DNA of 14,047 bases from an uncultured Oscillospiraceae bacterium (GTDB lineage Bacteria; Bacillota; Clostridia; Oscillospirales; Ruminococcaceae), in assembly GCA_910587335.1 (NCBI GenBank), contig CAJUMG010000029.1, positions 1 through 14,047 on the forward strand, in the 5' to 3' direction. Within the stretch, counting starts at the first letter, position 1. Each line of letters begins with the position of its first letter. The notes beneath the pieces were generated by a model, which worked only from the letters and a program-made list of their open reading frames with translations, made no database searches and was not told where the DNA came from. Positions 1-6,556 of the stretch are shown piece after piece. The translations under genes and the position numbers were made by a program.

Positions 1-492
1 CAGGCGTTTTACCCCGATGATCCCATGATGGACCCCATCTACAAAAAATGCTTGGAGTACAATAAGCCGATTATGTTCCACGCCGGTATGTCCTGGGACC
101 CGGATTGCCTCATTAAGTATTCCGAGCCGATCAATTTCGAGGAGGTCGCTGTAAAATATCCGGACCTTCGCATCTGCCTGGCCCATTTCGGCTGGCCCTG
201 GGCAATCGAAACCGCTATGATGTGTCTAAAGTATCCTAACGTCTACACCGACACCTCCGCCATCCCCATGGATTCTCCCGCCGTCTTTATGGATCAAATC
301 TTTAACCGCACCTGGGGCCCCACCTGGTTCGAGCACAACTTTGCGGATAAGGTCATGTTCGGTTCCAATAATCCCCGCCACCGCAGCCAGCGCATGATGC
401 AGGGCCTGGAAAAAATCGAGATGCGAGCGGATACCCGAGCCAAGCTGATGGGCGGGAACGCGATGAAATGGCTGGGAATGGAGGGAAAATAA
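1..492 (+). CDS. Amidohydrolase family (COG2159-like) protein, 5'-truncated
   Basis: This is the C-terminal 163 residues of a TIM-barrel metal-dependent hydrolase; the reading frame is open from base 1, so the start lies outside the window. Visible family landmarks are a metal-type histidine in MFHAG, a second in CLAHFGWPW, and the late strand VMFGSNNPRHR that normally carries the active-site aspartate (GSDxP). Here that position is Asn (codon 367-369), which is unusual. Family members hydrolyse or decarboxylate small cyclic or aromatic substrates; the substrate cannot be told from sequence. The stop is two bases before the start of the YjbQ-like gene, so the two are probably co-transcribed and may be translationally coupled. 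Confident on family, not on function. Confidence 0.8.
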   Translation, partial: QAFYPDDPMMDPIYKKCLEYNKPIMFHAGMSWDPDCLIKYSEPINFEEVAVKYPDLRICLAHFGWPWAIETAMMCLKYPNVYTDTSAIPMDSPAVFMDQIFNRTWGPTWFEHNFADKVMFGSNNPRHRSQRMMQGLEKIEMRADTRAKLMGGNAMKWLGMEGK

Positions 493-494
493 TC

Positions 495-923
495 ATGGTC
501 AAAACCACAACCATCGAGCTGATCAGCAAAAAGGAGTTCGAGCTGATCCGAATTACGAAAGATATCTTAAAAGCGGTGGAGGAATCGGGGGTCAAAAACG
601 GCGTGGTATACGCGATCACCGCCCACACCACCACCGGGATATTGGTCAACGAAAGCCTCGCCTGCCTAGAGGTGGACATCGAGAAGAAGCTGGAGGAGCT
701 GGTCCCCACCTTCGCTTCCTACAACCACAACCACTTCCTGCCGTCCTACGGGGCGATTGGCTGTAACGCGCCGGGGCACCTAAAGTCGATGCTATGCGGC
801 AACCACGCGGTCTTCCCGATTGTGGACGGGCATGTGGTCTGCGGCAACGCCCAGGATGTGTACTTCGGAGAGTTTGACGGGATCCAACGCCGCAAGGTCT
901 ATATCACCGTTATGGGCGAATAG
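495..923 (+). CDS. YjbQ/UPF0047 family protein
   Basis: This 142-residue protein has the full usual length of the YjbQ/UPF0047 family. It shows the histidine motif AITAHTTTGILVNE (about residues 42-55), the stretch HNHFLPSYGAIGCNAPGHLK and the C-terminal VYFGEFDGIQRRKVYITV. Members form trimers with a metal-like site; E. coli YjbQ has weak thiamine-phosphate synthase activity, but the physiological role is unsettled. I chose ATG 495 because GGAGGGA lies at 480-486 with 8 bases spacing; an in-frame ATG at 468 lies inside the upstream gene and lacks that fit. It follows the amidohydrolase by two bases, suggesting one operon. After its stop codon the same frame stays protein-like for about 32 codons (see the relic). 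Confidence 0.85.
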   Translation: MVKTTTIELISKKEFELIRITKDILKAVEESGVKNGVVYAITAHTTTGILVNESLACLEVDIEKKLEELVPTFASYNHNHFLPSYGAIGCNAPGHLKSMLCGNHAVFPIVDGHVVCGNAQDVYFGEFDGIQRRKVYITVMGE

Positions 924-1019
924 AAAAATTCATACAAATTGGCTTTGGAATATTCCAAAGCCGGGTTTGACCGTATCTTCTTGGCCCCAAACACAGCCGA
1001 TAAATATGCTTTAGAATGA
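924..1019 (+). pseudogene. Possible gene relic after yjbQ
   Basis: Directly after the yjbQ stop, the same frame reads on for 31 codons to a TGA at 1017-1019 and gives a protein-like string including GFDRIFLAPNTADKYALE. It has no start codon of its own and no ribosome site. It could be the tail of a decayed gene, for instance of GNAT type, or an accident. It contains the palindrome at 941-962. I do not recognise a family with confidence. Confidence 0.25.
941..962. repeat. 22-bp perfect palindrome, arms GGCTTTGGA
   Basis: The arms GGCTTTGGA and TCCAAAGCC are separated by ATAT, so the whole 22 bases are self-complementary. There is no T-run after it, so it is a poor terminator. The same nine-base arms recur in the terminator at 1951-1973 on the far side of the phzF-like gene. 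Confidence 0.7.
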
Positions 1020-1047
1020 TTTACCATCAATTTCAGGAGAGTGCGGC

Positions 1048-1905
1048 ATGAAATTTTACATTCTCGATTGCTTTGCGCAGGAGAAATATCAAGGGAATGA
1101 GCTGTTGGTGGTTTTTGCCGATAGACCGATCAACGAGCGGGAACAACAGAACATTGCTAGAGAAATTAACTTTTCAGAAACCACCTTTGTCCTGTCTGAT
1201 AAACAAGCTAATGGCGGGTATGATGTTCGGATATGGACGCCAAACGCGGGAGAAATCCCCTTTGCCGGACATCCGACCCTTGGAACCGCCTACATCATTC
1301 AGCGCGTAATAGAAGGTGGCAAAGCGGAAGAAGTAAAGCTCAATTTAAAGGTTGGCCAAATAGTGGTTAGAACCTCACAAAATGGTATGACCATGACGCA
1401 AAATCCTCCTGTTTTTGGAACGCTTGTAAAAAAAGAAGAAATAGCGGCCGCGTTTGAAATCGCCGCAGATGAAATCTGTGGGGATTACCCCATTCAGTTG
1501 GTCAGTACGGGACTGGAATCTGTAATCGTTCCAGTAAAAAGCCGTGAATGCTTATCCAGGCTGAAGGTAAATCCGGGGAAATTTCGGGAGTATATCAATA
1601 GAATGCCGGAATGCAATTGCAATCACCTATTCTTTACAAAAACAGGGGATCATGTTATTTCAGCCCGCTGTATTATGGAGGATTTTGTCGAAGATCCAGC
1701 TACCGGGAGTGCAAACGGAAATTTAGCGGGATATATGTTGCAATACAACTATTTTGGCAGTGGGCCTATTTCTTATGTCGTTTATCAGGGGGAAGATATG
1801 GGAAGAAAGTCTGTTTTGCATATCTATGCAGAGAAAAGAAAAGACGATTGGACAATCGAGGTCGGCGGCAATTGTTTTATTGTTGCAAGCGGCGATTGGG
1901 TATAA
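1048..1905 (+). CDS. PhzF family isomerase/epimerase
   Basis: This is a complete 285-residue member of the PhzF family, which shares the diaminopimelate-epimerase fold in two halves. Family marks are NFSETTFVL with the expected catalytic glutamate (E44), IWTPNAGEIPFAGHPTLG (62-79) and DPATGSANG (216-224). PhzF itself isomerises a phenazine precursor, but no other phenazine gene is present, so this is a family call only. ATG 1048 is preceded by AGGAGA at 1035-1040. Base composition is visibly more AT-rich than the flanking operons, and the gene stands alone between two hairpins with identical arms, which fits acquisition as a single-gene cassette. The terminator at 1946-1978 closes it. Confidence 0.88.
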   Translation: MKFYILDCFAQEKYQGNELLVVFADRPINEREQQNIAREINFSETTFVLSDKQANGGYDVRIWTPNAGEIPFAGHPTLGTAYIIQRVIEGGKAEEVKLNLKVGQIVVRTSQNGMTMTQNPPVFGTLVKKEEIAAAFEIAADEICGDYPIQLVSTGLESVIVPVKSRECLSRLKVNPGKFREYINRMPECNCNHLFFTKTGDHVISARCIMEDFVEDPATGSANGNLAGYMLQYNYFGSGPISYVVYQGEDMGRKSVLHIYAEKRKDDWTIEVGGNCFIVASGDWV

Positions 1906-1945
1906 CCATTCCAAGCTGTGGCGCCGATTTATACAAAGAACAAAC

Positions 1946-1978
1946 AAAAAGGCTTTGGAGAAATTCCAAAGCCTTTTT
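1946..1978. terminator. Bidirectional intrinsic terminator
   Basis: The stem GGCTTTGGA (1951-1959) pairs with TCCAAAGCC (1965-1973) around a five-base loop. Five A before it and five T after it allow termination in both directions. It lies between the convergent phzF-like gene and the queT-like gene. Confidence 0.85.
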
Positions 1979-2015
1979 GCTTCCCGTTTCTCGCGGACAA
2001 GGGGGATACCCGTCT

Positions 2016-2054
2016 AAAAAACGGCAGAGCCTATCCACCAAGGCGGACCGTTTT
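2016..2054 (-). terminator. Terminator-like hairpin after queT
   Basis: On the minus strand AAAACGG (2054-2048) pairs with CCGTTTT, followed by a T-run of six in total, with an inner GCC/GGC pair. It begins 13 bases past the queT stop. The loop is large, so this is weaker than the terminator at 1946-1978. Confidence 0.5.
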
Positions 2055-2066
2055 CTTGGCCGCACT

Positions 2067-2591
2067 CTATTTTGTACCGAACAGCCTTTTGTCCAGCCCC
2101 TTTTTTTCCAGTACCCATACCAGCAGAACACCCAAAATCAAACAGGGGATCACCTGCCCTAAGGTGACCGATCCGGCACAGGTCCAGAAGATATCCCACT
2201 GAAAGCTGCCGGACAGCCAGGTCAGCTCCAGGCCGATAATCAACCCGTTGACCAGTATCGGCGGGATGGCCGCCGGAATCGCCAGCTTTTTGATCCGGAT
2301 ATGCCGCAAAAGATAGGTCAGCACCGCGGCAAGGGCGGTGGCCAGGGTTCCGAACAGGATGTCCACCGGCATGGTAAGCCCCAGCGCGACCCCAACTATG
2401 TTGGTCAGTAGACACCCAATGGTCACGCCGTAAATTCCCAGCGGGGACAGCACCGGCAAAAGGGTCAGACATTCCGCCACCCGAATCTGCACCACCCCAA
2501 AGGACGCCAGGGACAACGCCAGGCTGACAGCGGTGTAGACGGCGGCAATCATCGCCGAAGCGGCGATGGCTCTTCCGTTTAAATGTTTCAT
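2067..2591 (-). CDS. queT: QueT-family ECF transporter S component
   Basis: This small, very hydrophobic protein (174 residues from the chosen start) has about five to six membrane segments. It carries the QueT signature VQIRVAECLTLLP (34-46). QueT proteins are substrate-binding S components of energy-coupling factor transporters and import queuosine precursors such as preQ1; the shared EcfA/EcfT module is usually encoded elsewhere and is not seen here. Two in-frame ATGs exist, at 2597 and 2591. The Shine-Dalgarno GAGAGG (2606-2601) is only three bases from the first but nine from the second, so I chose 2591. The leader contains a preQ1-I-like aptamer whose 3' part includes this ribosome site, which independently supports the substrate. 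Confidence 0.9.
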   Translation of the reverse strand: MKHLNGRAIAASAMIAAVYTAVSLALSLASFGVVQIRVAECLTLLPVLSPLGIYGVTIGCLLTNIVGVALGLTMPVDILFGTLATALAAVLTYLLRHIRIKKLAIPAAIPPILVNGLIIGLELTWLSGSFQWDIFWTCAGSVTLGQVIPCLILGVLLVWVLEKKGLDKRLFGTK

Positions 2592-2600
2592 TTTCATTTT

Positions 2601-2643
2601 CCTCTCGTAGTTTTTATTTATAGTCAGGTTCTTGCGACTGACT
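2601..2643 (-). promoter_or_regulatory. preQ1-I riboswitch (translational type)
   Basis: On the minus strand AGTCAG (2643-2638) and CTGACT (2627-2622) form a 6-bp P1 stem. The loop TCGCAAGAAC closely matches the Thermoanaerobacter tengcongensis preQ1-I aptamer loop TCGCAGTAAC as I recall it, including the final C that pairs with preQ1. An A-rich tail follows (TATAAATAAAAACTACGA), then the ribosome site GAGAGG. CTACG in the tail can pair with loop bases to form the pseudoknot, which would hide the ribosome site when ligand is bound. The downstream gene is queT, a known target of preQ1 riboswitches. Confidence 0.85.
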
Positions 2644-2695
2644 GCTCCGGGTGGATTTCAGCCGGCTTTCCCGCCCGCTGACCAGAACGTTTTTT

Positions 2696-2724
2696 ATTGT
2701 AAACGTTTTCCGCCCAGGATGCAA
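2696..2724 (-). promoter_or_regulatory. Promoter of the queT leader
   Basis: On the minus strand TTGCAT (2724-2719) and TACAAT (2701-2696) are separated by exactly 17 bases. The -10 matches five of six consensus bases, the -35 only three. A start near 2689 would give a leader of about 45 bases before the riboswitch. Confidence 0.5.
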
Positions 2725-2727
2725 GAG

Positions 2728-2752
2728 AAAAAGCCGCCCCATTTGGACGGCT
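2728..2752 (-). terminator. Intrinsic terminator of the threonine aldolase gene
   Basis: On the minus strand AGCCGTCC pairs with GGGCGGCT around a short loop and is followed by TTTTT (2732-2728). The plus strand also carries a long T-run (2752-2759), so it may work both ways. It starts about 30 bases after the aldolase stop. Confidence 0.75.
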
Positions 2753-2782
2753 TTTTTTTGGGGAACCCCTTTTGCTTTTTGG

Positions 2783-3805
2783 CTATAGAATCTGCCGCAG
2801 CTCTTCGATCTCCTCCGGACGGGTGGCCCAGCTGGTGACAAAGCGAACGGTGGTGTGATTTTCGTCCAGCTTCTCCCAAACGCTGAAGGATACCTGCTGC
2901 GCCAGCCTTTCCATCTGCCGGTTTTCCAGAATGATAAACTGTTGATTGGTGGGGGACTTTAGGTAGAAGGAATACTGCTTTTCCTCGAATACGCCGGTCA
3001 TGCGCTGGGCCATATCAATGGCCTGTTCGCTGATGCGCCAGTAAAGCCGGTCGGAGAACAACGTGTCGAATTGGATACCCAGCAGCCGCCCCTTGGCCAG
3101 CATTGCCCCATGCTGCTTGGTGATGGTCAAAAACCGGTCCGGCGCCTTTTTGGGAAAGACCACCGCTTCGCCGCACAGCGCACCCACCTTGGTGCCGCCG
3201 ATGTAAAACGCGTCGCAGTACCGGGCAATCACCGGCAGCGTCACGTCCGTTCCAGGACTGACTAAACCATACCCCAGCCGCGCTCCATCCAGGTAAAGGG
3301 GAATATCGTATTCCCGGCAGACGGCGGAAATCTCGCTCAGCTCCTGCTTGGTATACAAGGTCCCGTATTCGGTGGGGTGGGATAGATAGACCATCCCCGG
3401 AAAAACCATGTGCTCGTAATTGCCGTCCTGGTAAAAGGTCTTAAGATAGTCCTTTATCTGTTTTGCAGAAATTTTCCCCTCCCGGTGGGGCAGCGGCAGG
3501 ATTTTGTGTCCGGTATATTCAATGGCCCCAGCCTCGTGAACGGCAATGTGCCCGGTGTCCGCCGATACTACCCCCTGATAGGACCGGAGCAAACCGTCTA
3601 TTACCACCGCGTTGGTCTGGGTGCCGCCTGTCAGAAAAAAGATTTCCGCCTCCGGCGCCTCGCAGGCCGCGCGGATTTTTTCCTTGGCGCTTTCGCAGTA
3701 CCGGTCGCCGCCGTAGCCCGGCAGCGGCTCCAAATTAGTCTGTACCAACCGCTTTAAAACCTCTTCATGGGCGCCTTGGCCATAATCGTTGACAAAAAAG
3801 AGCAT
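2783..3805 (-). CDS. Threonine aldolase family PLP enzyme
   Basis: This is a 340-residue fold-type I PLP enzyme of the threonine aldolase family, which splits L-threonine or allo-threonine into glycine and acetaldehyde. Visible marks are FLTGGTQTN (about 58-65, phosphate binding), the histidines in TGHIAVHEAGAIE, YLDGARLGYG (171-180, the Asp that contacts the pyridine nitrogen) and YIGGTKVGAL with the Schiff-base lysine K206. Length is normal for the family. I chose ATG 3805 because AGGAGG lies seven bases upstream; the longer in-frame ATG at 3838 sits upstream of that ribosome site. It lies 181 bases behind the acetyltransferase on the same strand; a TATCAT box (3868-3863) in the gap hints at its own promoter, but no good -35 was seen. 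Confidence 0.9.
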   Translation of the reverse strand: MLFFVNDYGQGAHEEVLKRLVQTNLEPLPGYGGDRYCESAKEKIRAACEAPEAEIFFLTGGTQTNAVVIDGLLRSYQGVVSADTGHIAVHEAGAIEYTGHKILPLPHREGKISAKQIKDYLKTFYQDGNYEHMVFPGMVYLSHPTEYGTLYTKQELSEISAVCREYDIPLYLDGARLGYGLVSPGTDVTLPVIARYCDAFYIGGTKVGALCGEAVVFPKKAPDRFLTITKQHGAMLAKGRLLGIQFDTLFSDRLYWRISEQAIDMAQRMTGVFEEKQYSFYLKSPTNQQFIILENRQMERLAQQVSFSVWEKLDENHTTVRFVTSWATRPEEIEELRQIL

Positions 3806-3986
3806 GGTTTTTCCTCCTATGTGTGAAGATGTTGTCATTTTCTTGCGAAAATTCCATAAAAAATGATAGCACGTTTTTCTTTTTGATAGCTCCTGGCGGC
3901 TTCAGGCTGCAATCCGATGCATATGACTTTGCTTATTTGCCGGGAAAATTTGTGTAAACGAAAGGCCGCTGCTCCAAAATCTCGAT

Positions 3987-4571
3987 TTATTTGTTTTCTC
4001 TCACCACCCGGCAGGGATTGCCATATGCTATGACGTTATCTGGAATGTCCTTTGTAACAACGCTGCCTGCCCCAATTACAACATTGCTTCCAATGGTCAC
4101 GCCTGGCAAAATAATAGCGCCACCGCCGATCCAAACATTATCTCCTATTGTGACAGGTGCTGTTTGTGTTTTACAAAATGCAAATGAGCCGTCTTCTTTC
4201 GGCTGCCCAAATCGCTCAGAAGCATTTGTCGGATGAAATGCCGTATAAATCTGAACATTCGGAGCAATTAAACAATTATCGCCAATACGGATGATATTAT
4301 CATCTAAAAAAATACAATGCATATTCACTTCGCAGTGGTTGCCAAAATAGATATTATTGCCGTAGTCAACGTAAAAAGGGGCTGTAATCCAAAGCTGCTC
4401 GCCTTTTCCTCCCAGCAATTCATTTAAAATTTTTTCTTTCTTTTGTGTATCAGCAGAATCTGTCTGATTATATTCTCTTGCCAGATCTTTTGCCCTATGC
4501 CATTGGGATAATAGTGCAGCGTCTCCACAATCATAAAGCTGACCTGCCAACATTTTTTCCCTTTCTGTCAT
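3987..4571 (-). CDS. Maltose/galactoside O-acetyltransferase family (left-handed beta helix)
   Basis: This 194-residue protein has the architecture of LacA/Maa acetyltransferases. An N-terminal helical Mac domain begins MTEREKMLAG and is followed by left-handed beta-helix hexapeptide repeats from about residue 60 to 175 (IRIGDN, VTIGDNVWIGGG, GVTIGSNVVIGAGS). The expected catalytic histidine is in YTAFHPTNASER (H113). It would transfer acetyl from acetyl-CoA to a sugar hydroxyl; the sugar is unknown. The start ATG 4571 has GGAGGG at 4582-4577. The gene is clearly AT-richer than its neighbours and uses many A/T-ending codons, which suggests horizontal acquisition. No terminator was seen after it. 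Confidence 0.9.
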   Translation of the reverse strand: MTEREKMLAGQLYDCGDAALLSQWHRAKDLAREYNQTDSADTQKKEKILNELLGGKGEQLWITAPFYVDYGNNIYFGNHCEVNMHCIFLDDNIIRIGDNCLIAPNVQIYTAFHPTNASERFGQPKEDGSFAFCKTQTAPVTIGDNVWIGGGAIILPGVTIGSNVVIGAGSVVTKDIPDNVIAYGNPCRVVRENK

Positions 4572-4763
4572 AATTGCCCTCCGCAGTTTATTATTTATAC
4601 ATCAATATACCACAAGGAAAATCAATTTGAAAGAAAAATCTGCTGATTCCCCCGCCGCCATCTGCCATGCTATTAGATCATCCATGCAAGAAGGCCTTGT
4701 CAAAAGCCGGAGAATCCAGGCAAAAACAGGGAGAAAAGCGAGAGAATCCCAGCGCCGCCGCCC

Positions 4764-4792
4764 TTTACCCGCGGCTGCTTTTTGTGTATAAT
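4764..4792 (+). promoter_or_regulatory. Promoter of the prmA operon
   Basis: TTTACC (4764-4769) and a perfect TATAAT (4787-4792) are 17 bases apart. Transcription would start near 4799 and give a leader of about 50 bases that includes the hairpin at 4804-4831. Confidence 0.7.
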
Positions 4793-4803
4793 ATTTTTTG
4801 TAG

Positions 4804-4831
4804 CTGCCGGCGCAAAAAGTATGGCCGGCAG
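4804..4831 (+). promoter_or_regulatory. Leader hairpin just before the prmA ribosome site
   Basis: CTGCCGGC (4804-4811) pairs perfectly with GCCGGCAG (4824-4831) around a 12-base loop. It occupies nearly all of the short leader and ends next to the AAAGGCGG ribosome site (4832-4839). There is no T-run, so it is not a terminator. It could affect mRNA stability or translation; its role is unknown. Confidence 0.5.
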
Positions 4832-4849
4832 AAAGGCGGTAGTAAAAAC

Positions 4850-5803
4850 ATGGAATGGACCGAAGCTTCGATCTACACCTCCAGCGAAGGGGTGGAGCTT
4901 TTGTGTGGAAAGCTGTTGGAACTGGGGATCAACGGCTTTGCGGTAGAGGACGCCCGGGATTTTCAGGCGTTTTTAGAGGAAACCTCTCCCCGTTGGGATT
5001 ATGTGGATGACAGCCTGATGGCGCTGAAGGATGCGGAAACCCGGGTAATTGTGTACCTGCCCAAAAACAGCCAGGGCAGCGAGATGCTCTCGGCAGTCCG
5101 TGCGATGGCAGCGCAGCTAAAGGCCCAGGACGAAGAAAAGCGAATGGGCCGGCTGGAAATTTCCTGCGGCAGCCTTTTGGAAGAGGATTGGGAGAACAAC
5201 TGGAAACAGTATTATAAACCCATTCGGGTGGGAGAGCATCTGGTGGTGGTCCCCTGCTGGGAAAGCTGGGAGGAAAAGCCTGGCGACATTCTTTTAAAGC
5301 TGGATCCGGGCATGGCCTTTGGCACCGGCGCCCACGCCACCACCCGACTGTGCATGGAGCTTTTAGAGCAGTCGGTCCGGCCCGGCTGCACCATGCTGGA
5401 CGTGGGCTGCGGCAGCGGGATTCTGGCTGTCTGCGGGGTACTGCTGGGTGCAAAAAGCGCCGTCGGGGTGGATATCGACCAGCTGGCGGCGAAAATCGCC
5501 GGGGAAAACGCCGCGCTAAACGGTGTGTCCGACCGGACCCGTTTTGTCCAGGGGGACCTGACCGATCAAATTAGCGGACAGTATGACGTGATCTGCGCCA
5601 ATATTGTGGCGGATGTCATCATCCGGCTTTGTCCGTTGATTCCGCAGTTTTTGCGGCCGGACGGAACCTTCTTGGCTTCCGGCATCATCGACGAGCGGTC
5701 GGTGGAGGTGGAAAAAGCCATCAGGGCCAGCGGTCTTGCAATCGTCGACCGCCGGGAGGAAGGCGGATGGGTCGCGTTGGGCTGCCGCCTGGCGGGTGAA
5801 TAA
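4850..5803 (+). CDS. prmA: Ribosomal protein L11 methyltransferase
   Basis: PrmA methylates lysines and the N-terminus of ribosomal protein L11 using S-adenosylmethionine, in the cytoplasm. The 317 residues match the usual family length. The N-terminal substrate domain is followed by a linker and a Rossmann methyltransferase domain with LDPGMAFGTGAHATT (151-165), LDVGCGSG (183-190, SAM binding), VGVDID (205-210) and ANIVADVI (250-257, the NPPY-equivalent). I chose ATG 4850 because AAAGGCGG lies 10 bases upstream and the promoter TATAAT at 4787-4792 is downstream of the longer in-frame ATG at 4667. It is followed by rsmE after two bases, the usual arrangement in Firmicutes, with which it surely forms an operon. 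Confidence 0.95.
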   Translation: MEWTEASIYTSSEGVELLCGKLLELGINGFAVEDARDFQAFLEETSPRWDYVDDSLMALKDAETRVIVYLPKNSQGSEMLSAVRAMAAQLKAQDEEKRMGRLEISCGSLLEEDWENNWKQYYKPIRVGEHLVVVPCWESWEEKPGDILLKLDPGMAFGTGAHATTRLCMELLEQSVRPGCTMLDVGCGSGILAVCGVLLGAKSAVGVDIDQLAAKIAGENAALNGVSDRTRFVQGDLTDQISGQYDVICANIVADVIIRLCPLIPQFLRPDGTFLASGIIDERSVEVEKAIRASGLAIVDRREEGGWVALGCRLAGE

Positions 5804-5805
5804 AT

Positions 5806-6528
5806 ATGCCAAGATTTTATATCGACCCTCCGGTAGGGGAGCTTGTAACCCTTTCGGGCGAGGATGCCCGCCATATCAGCCGTTCTTTGCGGATGGCGGT
5901 GGGGGAGGGGTTAACCCTCTGCGATGGAGCGGGTATGGACTATTCCGGGGTGCTGCGGGAAATGGACGGCCAGACCGTGACGGTGCAGATTTTGTCCCGC
6001 CAGCCCTGCCAAACCGAACCGTCGGTCTTTGTGCGGCTGTATCAGGCGCTGCCCAAAGCCGATAAGATGGAGTGGATCGTGCAAAAAGCGGTGGAGCTGG
6101 GGGTGGGGGAGATCGTCCCGGTGCTGACCGAACGGTGTATCTCCCGGCCGGATGAGAAGACACTCTCCAAAAAGCGGGACCGCTGGCAGAAAATCGCAGC
6201 CGAAGCCGCAAAGCAGTGCGGCCGCGGCAGGATCCCGCCGTTGCGGCCATTGCTGAGGTTTTCCGCCGCGGCAAAAGAGCTGGGGCAGATGGAAAAGGGC
6301 CTGCTTTTGTACGAGAAAGGCGGCCAGCCCCTTCGGGAAGCACTCCGCGCCCCGGCGCAGCAAATCGGGATGATGGTCGGCGCAGAAGGGGGCTTTTCCT
6401 CGGAGGAAGCGGACGAGGCCGCACGGCTCGGGGTCCGCGCCGTCAGCCTTGGCAGCCGGATCCTCCGGTGTGAGACGGCGCCGTTGGCGGCCCTGTCCGC
6501 CCTGATGTATGAAACCGGCAACCTGTAA
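5806..6528 (+). CDS. rsmE: 16S rRNA (uracil1498-N3)-methyltransferase
   Basis: RsmE is a SPOUT-class enzyme that methylates U1498 in the decoding region of 16S rRNA. The 240-residue protein has the N-terminal PUA-like domain (RFYIDPP, GEDARHISRSLRM) and the trefoil-knot SAM domain with QKAVELGVGEIVPVLTER (93-110), VGAEGGFSSEE (191-201) and SLGSRILRCETAPLAAL (214-230). The start is ATG 5806, two bases past the prmA stop, with GGCGGG near 5791-5796 inside prmA as a likely ribosome site. Translation is probably coupled to prmA. Confidence 0.95.
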   Translation: MPRFYIDPPVGELVTLSGEDARHISRSLRMAVGEGLTLCDGAGMDYSGVLREMDGQTVTVQILSRQPCQTEPSVFVRLYQALPKADKMEWIVQKAVELGVGEIVPVLTERCISRPDEKTLSKKRDRWQKIAAEAAKQCGRGRIPPLRPLLRFSAAAKELGQMEKGLLLYEKGGQPLREALRAPAQQIGMMVGAEGGFSSEEADEAARLGVRAVSLGSRILRCETAPLAALSALMYETGNL

Positions 6529-6556
6529 AAAGTGGAGAAGGGAGGGGGAGATTCTT

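Noticed and set aside
1611..2162. 183-codon plus-strand frame across the end of the phzF-like gene
   Set aside because: It overlaps the real phzF frame and runs through the terminator; Cys/Arg/Tyr-rich shadow without motifs.
2783..3838. Start at ATG 3838 for the threonine aldolase
   Set aside because: The AGGAGG site lies between this ATG and the one at 3805, so it can serve only the latter; the extra 11 residues have no family match.
4667..4849. Longer N-terminus for PrmA
   Set aside because: The extension lacks a ribosome site, has no family similarity and would start upstream of the TATAAT box at 4787-4792.
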